Below, piece after piece: positions 1 through 4,611 of a DNA stretch of 6,513 bases; positions within the stretch are counted from its first letter, which is position 1; the number at the start of each line of letters is the position of its first letter. The stretch spans positions 1-6,513 of the forward strand of contig CADBND010000203.1 of the NCBI GenBank assembly GCA_902795875.1, written 5' to 3'. The DNA comes from an uncultured Erysipelotrichaceae bacterium (lineage in GTDB: Bacteria; Bacillota_I; Bacilli_A; Erysipelotrichales; Erysipelotrichaceae). The position numbers were made by a program, and so were the translations under genes. Under the pieces are notes generated by a model, which did not search any database, was not told the DNA's origin, and saw only the letters and a program-made list of their open reading frames with translations.

Positions 1-4
1 AATA

Positions 5-17
5 TTTTTTGTATAAT
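5..17 (+). promoter_or_regulatory. Probable -10 promoter element (TATAAT) upstream of dxr, preceded by a T run
   Basis: A perfect TATAAT lies at 12-17, directly after six T residues at 5-10. The -35 box would lie off the left edge. Initiation would be expected around base 24, giving dxr a leader of about 23 bases. The T run could be the tail of a terminator for the preceding unit, as at the other two junctions in this window, but its stem is not in view. A CGGAG at 24-28 is too far from the ATG at 48 (19 bases) to be a normal ribosome site. Confidence 0.55.
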
Positions 18-47
18 ACTTTTCGGAGCTTTGATCATATTATTTGC

Positions 48-1193
48 ATGAAAAGACTTATTTTAATGGGTGCTTCCGGTTCGATAGGGAAGCAAAGCAT
101 CGATGTCATCAAGGAACATCTCGACGAACTTGAACTCGTCGGTGTTTCAGTCGGTCATAATGTCGATTATCTTATTGAGATTCTGAACCAGTTCAATATC
201 CGTTATGCTTACACGATAAACGAAGATCCGTCTCTGGCTGACAGGTTCCCGAATACCCGTTTCTTTTACGGAGACAGAGGGCTTCAGGAAATGGCACGTC
301 TTCAGGACTACGATATGCTGGTAAACGCCTTAGTAGGATTTGTTGGTTTTAAACCAACGCTGGAGGCCATTCAGAATCACAAAGATATCGCTTTAGCCAA
401 CAAGGAGACACTTGTTGCCGGTGGCAAGATCATCAACGAAGCGCTTGCCGAATACGGAAGTCATCTTTATCCGATCGATTCCGAACATGTTGCTATTTGG
501 CAATGTATTCAGGGTCATCAGAAAAGTGATATCCGCCGTCTGATCATAACCGCCTCCGGTGGTGCTTTTCGTGATATGAACCGCGATCAGCTTTTGGATG
601 CATCGCTTCAGCAGGCTCTCAATCATCCGGTATGGAATATGGGCGCCAAGATCACGATCGATTCCGCTTCGATGATGAATAAAGGTTTTGAAGTGATCGA
701 AGCACATTATCTGTTCGATCTGCCTTATGACAAGATCGATGTGATATTGCATAAGGAAGCTACCGTTCATTCCATGGTCGAGTACGAAGACGGTTCGATC
801 ATCGCACAGCTCGGTTGTCCTGATATGCGCCTGATGATCAAATATGCGCTTTTATATCCGAACCATAAGTGGGACCGTATCAGCAATTATCTTGATTTTG
901 ACAAGATCTCTTCATTGAATTTCAAGAAGATGGATTATTCCCGTTATCCGCTGGTAAAGCTCGCCAAACAGGTTGGTTCTTTTGAAGGGAATTTCGGTGC
1001 CGTTCTGATCGGTGCCAACGATGAGGCAGTTGCATTGTTCTTAAAGGAAAGGATCCGTTTCATCGATATCGAATCCTACATTTTCAAGACATTGAAAGCA
1101 GCGCATTTCATCAAAGATCCCACAGCCGACCAGATCATAGAGTCGCACCGCTGGGCAAAGGAATATGTCGATAAACTCTGGGCAAACTCCTAA
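48..1193 (+). CDS. dxr: 1-deoxy-D-xylulose 5-phosphate reductoisomerase
   Basis: This enzyme of the MEP isoprenoid pathway converts 1-deoxy-D-xylulose 5-phosphate to 2-C-methyl-D-erythritol 4-phosphate with NADPH and a divalent metal, in the cytoplasm; it is the fosmidomycin target. The 381-residue product has family length. Visible motifs are the NADPH fold GASGSIG (residues 8-14), LANKET (116-121), metal ligands D144 and E146 in IDSEH, the substrate loop ASGGAFRD (169-176), H193 and W196 in NHPVW, and MMNKGFEVIEA (209-219) with N211, K212 and the third metal ligand E215. I chose the ATG at 48 because it places MKRLILMGASGSIG at the usual family N-terminus; an in-frame TTG at 9 overlaps the -10 box and adds unlikely residues. 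No Shine-Dalgarno is properly spaced before the ATG. The motif usually HPQS before VHSMV reads HKEA (235-238). The gene ends inside its own terminator hairpin, 38 bases before rseP. Identity is very secure; only the exact start is open. Confidence 0.97.
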   Translation: MKRLILMGASGSIGKQSIDVIKEHLDELELVGVSVGHNVDYLIEILNQFNIRYAYTINEDPSLADRFPNTRFFYGDRGLQEMARLQDYDMLVNALVGFVGFKPTLEAIQNHKDIALANKETLVAGGKIINEALAEYGSHLYPIDSEHVAIWQCIQGHQKSDIRRLIITASGGAFRDMNRDQLLDASLQQALNHPVWNMGAKITIDSASMMNKGFEVIEAHYLFDLPYDKIDVILHKEATVHSMVEYEDGSIIAQLGCPDMRLMIKYALLYPNHKWDRISNYLDFDKISSLNFKKMDYSRYPLVKLAKQVGSFEGNFGAVLIGANDEAVALFLKERIRFIDIESYIFKTLKAAHFIKDPTADQIIESHRWAKEYVDKLWANS

Positions 1194-1208
1194 AAGGAGT
1201 TTTTTCTT
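1184..1208 (+). terminator. Intrinsic terminator of dxr, overlapping the end of the gene
   Basis: AAACTCCT (1184-1191) pairs perfectly with AGGAGTTT (1195-1202) across a three-base AAA loop, and T residues continue to 1205, followed by CTT. The stem includes the last two sense codons of dxr, and the TAA stop (1191-1193) spans the stem top and loop. It should end dxr transcription before rseP. The AGGAG in the right arm could look like a ribosome site, but it is more than 30 bases from the rseP ATG. Confidence 0.8.
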
Positions 1209-1215
1209 ATGATGA

Positions 1216-1224
1216 TGCTATAAT
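1216..1224 (+). promoter_or_regulatory. Extended -10 promoter of rseP
   Basis: TGCTATAAT is a perfect extended -10 (TGn plus TATAAT at 1219-1224). No good -35 hexamer is visible: with a 17-base spacer it would fall at 1196-1201, inside the dxr terminator arm. Extended -10 promoters can work without one. Only seven bases separate the last T of the -10 from the rseP ATG at 1232, so initiation is expected at or next to the start codon, giving a leaderless or nearly leaderless mRNA. Confidence 0.75.
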
Positions 1225-1231
1225 TAGAAAG

Positions 1232-2323
1232 ATGACATTTTTAAGGAACATATTTTTCTATATCGTCATGCTGGGAGTCATAGTTACCCTGCATGAACTC
1301 GGACATCTTCTTGCAGCAAAAGCCTTCGGCGTCTACTGCAAGGAATTTTCTTTTGGTTTTGGTCCGAAGATCCTTTCGCATCAGGGAAAGGAGACCGAAT
1401 ACTGTCTGCGTGCGGTACCGCTTGGCGGTTTCGTTGCAATGGCAGGTGATACGGATAACGATCTTGAGACCAAGGTGGACGTCAAGGATCTTCCTCCGGA
1501 AAGGACTTTGACCGGCATCGCCAAATGGAAGCGGATCATCATCATGCTTGCCGGCATTACCATGAATTTCCTGCTGGCGATCGTGATCTATTCTTTACTG
1601 ATCCTTTCAAGCGGTTATTATGCGGAGTCTACAAGACCCGTCATCAACTATGTAAAAGAGTCTTCTCCAGCTGAAAAGGCCGGTTTGAAGGCAGATGATA
1701 TCGTCACGAAAGTCGAATTCGAAAACGGTCTTGGCATCGATCCGGAAACTTATCTGGAAATGTTGAACTTTTTAGATGCCTATGATGGAAACGGACCGTG
1801 GATCATCACTGTATCCAGAGGAGATGAGAATATAAGATTTGAGATCTATCCCGAATTTGACAGTGAGACGCAAAGATATCTGATCGGTATCGGTTTCTCA
1901 GACAAAGCGATCGAAATGGTGAAAGTGAACCTGCTTAATTGCTGGAAATACGGTTTCAGTTATGCACTGTTTGTTCTGAAACTGACATTCTCGTCCTTGA
2001 TGACCGTTTTTCAGGGAAGAAATCTGGATCAGCTTTCCGGTCCGATCGGTATCTATTCCACGGTCTCACAGACCGTCGAATTGGGCTTTGAATACTATAT
2101 ACAGCTTATGGCTATGATCTCGATCAATGTCGGCCTGATCAACGCTTTGCCTCTTCCGATCTTCGATGGCGGAAGGGTACTGATCCTGATCATCGAAGCT
2201 TTGATCCGCAGACCTTTGAGCGAAAAAGCACAAAATGCCGTTATGATGGCATCGCTGGCTGTTTTACTGCTTTTATTCGTACTCGTCATGTACAACGATG
2301 TCGCAAGACTGATAGGAGGATAA
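1232..2323 (+). CDS. rseP: Site-2 intramembrane zinc metalloprotease (RseP/YluC-like, M50 family)
   Basis: This is a membrane-embedded protease of the regulated intramembrane proteolysis type, which in relatives cuts anti-sigma factors and leftover signal peptides within the membrane. The 363-residue product shows zinc motif HELGH (21-25) in the first membrane segment, the typical FSFGFGPKI stretch (39-47), a second membrane segment at about 102-127, one PDZ domain at about 135-210 (SSPAEKAGLKADD), GPIGI (270-274), the third zinc-ligand motif NALPLPIFDGG (304-314) with D312, and a last membrane helix at about 335-353. One PDZ domain is usual for Gram-positive members. The start at 1232 gives the expected short N-terminus. 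No spaced ribosome site precedes it, only AGAAAG touching the ATG, in keeping with the very close promoter. It follows dxr as in many Bacillota, but the next gene is galE rather than the often-seen proS. The substrate cannot be told from this window. Confidence 0.96.
   Translation: MTFLRNIFFYIVMLGVIVTLHELGHLLAAKAFGVYCKEFSFGFGPKILSHQGKETEYCLRAVPLGGFVAMAGDTDNDLETKVDVKDLPPERTLTGIAKWKRIIIMLAGITMNFLLAIVIYSLLILSSGYYAESTRPVINYVKESSPAEKAGLKADDIVTKVEFENGLGIDPETYLEMLNFLDAYDGNGPWIITVSRGDENIRFEIYPEFDSETQRYLIGIGFSDKAIEMVKVNLLNCWKYGFSYALFVLKLTFSSLMTVFQGRNLDQLSGPIGIYSTVSQTVELGFEYYIQLMAMISINVGLINALPLPIFDGGRVLILIIEALIRRPLSEKAQNAVMMASLAVLLLLFVLVMYNDVARLIGG
2314..2319 (+). promoter_or_regulatory. Consensus ribosome binding site of galE
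   Basis: AGGAGG sits eight bases before the galE ATG and is read as part of the final Ile-Gly-Gly codons of rseP. It fixes the galE start and shows that this organism uses canonical Shine-Dalgarno sites, in contrast to the bare starts of rseP and of the small gene at 3438. Confidence 0.9.
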
Positions 2324-2327
2324 GAAA

Positions 2328-3338
2328 ATGAAGATCCTGGTTACCGGCGGGACCGGCTATATCGGTTCCCATACCTGCGTTGAGCTGATCGAAGCAGGAC
2401 ATGAAGTGATAATAGTAGACAATCTGTATAATTCCAAGATCGATGTCCTGGATAAGATCGAGCAGATCTGCGGTGTGAAACCGAAATTCTACAAAGTCGA
2501 CATACTTGACAAGGAAGGCATGGAAAAGGTCTTTACGGAAAACGAATTCGATGCCGTTATCCATTTTGCAGGCTATAAGGCGGTAGGGGAATCGGTCGAG
2601 ATCCCGCTTACCTACTATGAAAACAATATTTCCGGTTCGATCGTCTTATATCAGTTGATGAAGAAGTATAAAGTACGCGATCTCGTCTTCTCTTCATCCG
2701 CTACGGTATACGGAGATGATTTCGAAGTTCCATTCAAGGAAGAATACGGACTTGGTACCACGACCAATCCTTACGGTACGACTAAGAAGATGAATGAGAT
2801 GATCATCACCGATATGAACAAGGCCGATAAGGAGAATTCAGCCGTCCTGTTAAGATACTTCAATCCGATCGGTGCGCATTCTTCCGGTCTCATCGGTGAG
2901 ATCCCCAACGGTATACCAAACAATCTCGTTCCTTATATTGCGCAAGTCGCAAGCGGTCAGCGTGATTATCTCAGAGTCTGGGGAAATGACTATGATACGA
3001 TCGACGGTACAGGTGTGAGAGACTATATCCATGTCGTCGATCTTGCGAAAGCTCATGTGAAGGCTATCGAATATGCGGCAAAACATAAAGGAACGGAAGT
3101 CATCAATATCGGTACCGGCAGAGGATATTCTGTGCTGGAAGTATTACATGCCTATGAAAAAGCCTGTGGCCATGAGATCCCTTATAAGATCATGGACAGA
3201 AGGCCAGGCGATATCGCTGTGTGTTACGCAGATACGAAGAAAGCAAAGGATTTGCTTGGTTTTGAAGCGAAATACGACATCGATCAGATGTGCGAGGATT
3301 CCTATCGCTTTACTTGCAATTTGGAAAAAGATAGATAA
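2328..3338 (+). CDS. galE: UDP-glucose 4-epimerase, possibly acting on UDP-GlcNAc as well
   Basis: This NAD-dependent short-chain dehydrogenase-type epimerase interconverts UDP-glucose and UDP-galactose (Leloir pathway; precursor of surface glycans). The 336-residue product has normal length. Residues 1-13 hold the NAD-binding GGTGYIG; D31 and N32 end the second strand; the catalytic set is S124 (SSSATVYG), Y149 and K153 (NPYGTTKK), at the same numbers as in E. coli GalE. RYFNPIGAHSSG (176-187) and GTGRGYSVLEV (262-272) are further family blocks. At the position matching E. coli Y299, which gates the sugar pocket, this protein has C299 (AVCYAD). Human GALE also has Cys there and accepts N-acetylated sugars, so dual Gal/GalNAc activity is a fair inference. 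It starts four bases after the rseP stop behind a perfect AGGAGG, so the two genes are co-transcribed. Its stop codon lies in the first of the AT-rich 12-bp repeats. Confidence 0.96.
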   Translation: MKILVTGGTGYIGSHTCVELIEAGHEVIIVDNLYNSKIDVLDKIEQICGVKPKFYKVDILDKEGMEKVFTENEFDAVIHFAGYKAVGESVEIPLTYYENNISGSIVLYQLMKKYKVRDLVFSSSATVYGDDFEVPFKEEYGLGTTTNPYGTTKKMNEMIITDMNKADKENSAVLLRYFNPIGAHSSGLIGEIPNGIPNNLVPYIAQVASGQRDYLRVWGNDYDTIDGTGVRDYIHVVDLAKAHVKAIEYAAKHKGTEVINIGTGRGYSVLEVLHAYEKACGHEIPYKIMDRRPGDIAVCYADTKKAKDLLGFEAKYDIDQMCEDSYRFTCNLEKDR

Positions 3339-3366
3339 ATTTATAGATAAATATATTAATAAATAT
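3331..3366 (+). repeat. AT-rich 12-bp tandem repeats spanning the galE stop codon
   Basis: Three consecutive 12-base units start at 3331, 3343 and 3355. The first ten bases of units 1 and 2 are identical (ATAGATAAAT), and all three share ATAAAT at the same place. A looser 12-base rhythm continues in the following sequence up to the promoter: CAATGAATT at 3380, CAATAAATT at 3392, and AATTTATTG at both 3397 and 3409. The tract could be an array of binding sites or an A/T-rich upstream promoter element. It may equally be low-complexity drift, so its function is uncertain. Confidence 0.6.
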
Positions 3367-3390
3367 ATAAATATAAAAGCAATGAATTAA

Positions 3391-3406
3391 TCAATAAATT
3401 TATTGA
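3391..3406. promoter_or_regulatory. Perfect 16-bp palindrome overlapping the -35 box, candidate operator
   Basis: TCAATAAATTTATTGA equals its own reverse complement. Its right end covers the first four bases of the TTGACG -35 box at 3403-3408. Phd/YefM-type antitoxins bind short palindromes at their own promoters, so this is a natural candidate site for self-repression by the protein encoded at 3438. That link is inferred from position. The same bases also form the left arm of a terminator-like hairpin. Confidence 0.5.
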
Positions 3407-3424
3407 CGAATTTATTGTTTTTTT
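3392..3424 (+). terminator. AT-rich terminator-like hairpin of the rseP-galE unit
   Basis: CAATAAATT (3392-3400) is perfectly complementary to AATTTATTG (3409-3417) with an 8-base loop, followed by seven T residues (3418-3424). The shape is that of an intrinsic terminator, but with only one G-C pair in nine the stem is weak. The loop contains the -35 box of the next promoter. No other terminator is visible after galE. Partial read-through into the downstream genes is possible. Confidence 0.5.
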
Positions 3425-3431
3425 ATATAAT
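3403..3431 (+). promoter_or_regulatory. Consensus promoter of the antitoxin-like/wall-hydrolase unit
   Basis: TTGACG (3403-3408) and a perfect TATAAT (3426-3431) are separated by exactly 17 bases, which is close to the housekeeping sigma consensus and the best promoter in the window. Only six bases lie between the -10 and the ATG at 3438, so the transcript should begin at about that ATG. The spacer contains the terminator-like T run, and the -35 overlaps the palindrome. Confidence 0.85.
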
Positions 3432-3437
3432 TTAGGT

Positions 3438-3656
3438 ATGACAGGAAAATCAAGCGTAGGGACGATGCTGAAATCGCTTGTCCCGATCTCTCATTTGAAT
3501 CAGGGTAAGGCTGCGAAGATCATAAGTTCCCTTGGTCCGGATGATGTCAAGATCATCGTCAAGAATAATGAACCTATGGCGGCGATCATTCCGATCTCCC
3601 GTTTTTCTGAACTGATCGAAGCGGAGGAGATGATGAAGGAGCTTCATCATGACTGA
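3438..3656 (+). CDS. Phd/YefM-family antitoxin-like protein without a visible toxin partner
   Basis: The 72-residue product has the layout of the prevent-host-death (Phd/YefM) antitoxin family: LVPISHLNQGKAAKII (residues 14-29) fits the DNA-binding N-terminal strand-helix region, followed by VKIIVKNNEPMAAIIPISRFSEL (about 37-59), the family pattern of a strand, a short turn with a conserved Pro, a second strand and a helix. The C-terminus is acidic and Met-rich (EAEEMMKEL), where antitoxins of this family usually grip their toxin. Family members bind DNA as dimers and repress their own promoter, and a candidate operator lies just upstream. No toxin gene follows: the next gene, overlapping by eight bases, encodes a membrane-anchored protein. 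It may therefore be a lone regulator, or its toxin may be elsewhere. Start: ATG 3438 would be leaderless; the in-frame ATG at 3465 (63 residues) also fits the family but has AGGGA only two bases away. Family assignment is fairly sure; function is not. Confidence 0.8.
   Translation: MTGKSSVGTMLKSLVPISHLNQGKAAKIISSLGPDDVKIIVKNNEPMAAIIPISRFSELIEAEEMMKELHHD
3636..3641 (+). promoter_or_regulatory. Ribosome binding site for the gene at 3649
   Basis: AAGGAG lies inside the 3' end of the antitoxin-like gene, seven bases before the ATG at 3649. The start and the upstream stop codon share the sequence ATGACTGA, so translation of the two genes is probably coupled. Confidence 0.85.
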
Positions 3657-4608
3657 AAAAAGAAAAATACGGGCAGACAGGATGATCATTGTGATCATGG
3701 CCGGTCTTCTTATTTTTGTTTCACTCGGATATGGGATCTATCTGGGATTTTCCTTTTTCATGGACAAGCTTCATGGAAACCCGGGAGATACCCCGGTCAA
3801 TGTCGATCCTACTCCGGTGGATACAGCGCAGGGGATAAAAGTGTCCCTGGTCGATTATCAGGTCTATACCGGTGATTCCGAGAACATCGGTTTCAATTTC
3901 GTCATTGCGGAACTGCGTTTTGAAAGCGAGGGACCTGTTTCTTTCGATCTGGGAAATCTCCAGACTTCTGAAAAGATCTATCTGAATAATGTTTCAAAAT
4001 ATCTGAATACTCTTGAGGAAAAATCCTACAAGGTATCCAAACTCGGTATCGTCAATACGGTCGTTTCCGATAAAAACGATTATACCTGTAAAGTCTTTGT
4101 CCCATATAAGACCGATTCCTATTCTCTTCGTCTTTTGAATTCGGTCGATGCATCGATGATCGAATTCGATCTCGGAAAAAATATCAATGATGTTTCCATA
4201 CTCAAATTTGAAACGCCTCAGCAGATCGAAGTAGGGAATACCAACGTCAGTGTTTCCTCAAGCTTTGTTTCGACGATGATGCTTCATAACGATATGGAAT
4301 ATCAGGTCCCGGCTACGATGAATGTCTACACGTTCCGTATCAACGTAAACAGTGTAGAAGGTGATGTGATGATCACAGATGCGCGTTTCGTCAGAGCTTC
4401 CAGTGATGAGGTGGTCTCTTGCATGGACGAGACTTATGAATCTGTAAGTATCACCAACTGTCTGGGCAAGAAGCTTCAGGTCGGAGATAACGGTGCTCTG
4501 TTTTTTGAGACGTTCGCCGGAAAAGATGGCCCGGATTATGAGGGTTTCCTCATGCTGATGTTCTCCAATGGGAATGATTGGGTAAAGATACCTACTGTTT
4601 TGGAATAA
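3649..4608 (+). CDS. Membrane-anchored extracellular protein of unknown function
   Basis: I do not recognise this 319-residue protein. It has a short basic N-terminus (MTEKRKIRADR), one membrane helix at about 12-37 and then an outward-facing part, so a type II single-pass topology is likely. A Pro/Asp-rich linker (44-60) leads to two regions rich in alternating hydrophobic residues, about 62-185 and 190-319, which look like beta-sandwich domains and may be distant copies (KVSLVDYQVYTG near 64; EVGNTNVSVSSSF near 194). There are no catalytic motifs, no sortase signal and no lipobox; three Cys (C147, C258, C271) lie outside the membrane. A DUF4352-type fold is one possibility but is not proven. 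It starts within the end of the antitoxin-like gene, and its stop is three bases from the next ATG, so it belongs to the same mRNA as the glucosaminidase and could act with it at the cell surface, for example as an accessory or anchoring partner (inference). Confidence 0.85.
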   Translation: MTEKRKIRADRMIIVIMAGLLIFVSLGYGIYLGFSFFMDKLHGNPGDTPVNVDPTPVDTAQGIKVSLVDYQVYTGDSENIGFNFVIAELRFESEGPVSFDLGNLQTSEKIYLNNVSKYLNTLEEKSYKVSKLGIVNTVVSDKNDYTCKVFVPYKTDSYSLRLLNSVDASMIEFDLGKNINDVSILKFETPQQIEVGNTNVSVSSSFVSTMMLHNDMEYQVPATMNVYTFRINVNSVEGDVMITDARFVRASSDEVVSCMDETYESVSITNCLGKKLQVGDNGALFFETFAGKDGPDYEGFLMLMFSNGNDWVKIPTVLE

Positions 4609-4611
4609 ACT

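Noticed and set aside
9..47. An upstream in-frame TTG start for dxr
   Set aside because: The TTG overlaps the TATAAT box, so it would precede the expected RNA start, and the added residues do not match the family N-terminus. The ATG at 48 gives the standard MKRLILMGASGSIG beginning.
393..770. A 125-codon minus-strand frame inside dxr
   Set aside because: It is the antisense shadow of well-conserved DXR motifs; no promoter, ribosome site or recognisable product.
2324..2327. A terminator or promoter between rseP and galE
   Set aside because: The gap is four bases and the galE ribosome site lies inside rseP, so the genes are one transcription unit. No hairpin with a T run was seen.
3073..3390. 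A 105-codon frame overlapping the galE end, with a repeating tail KFIDKYINKYIN
   Set aside because: It lies out of frame within galE for most of its length. The repeating tail is only the translation of the 12-bp AT-rich repeats, and there is no ribosome site or family match.
3331..3414. A CRISPR array or iteron-type replication origin in the repeat tract
   Set aside because: Units are 12 bases, contiguous and degenerate, with no spacers, no cas or rep gene nearby, and they sit between ordinary chromosomal genes.
3649..4608. The downstream protein as the cognate toxin of the Phd-like antitoxin
   Set aside because: Cognate toxins of this family (RelE/YoeB/Doc types) are small cytoplasmic proteins of about 80-130 residues. 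This one has 319 residues, a membrane helix and an extracellular part, with no toxin motif. Only the idea of an unconventional pairing is kept as a finding.
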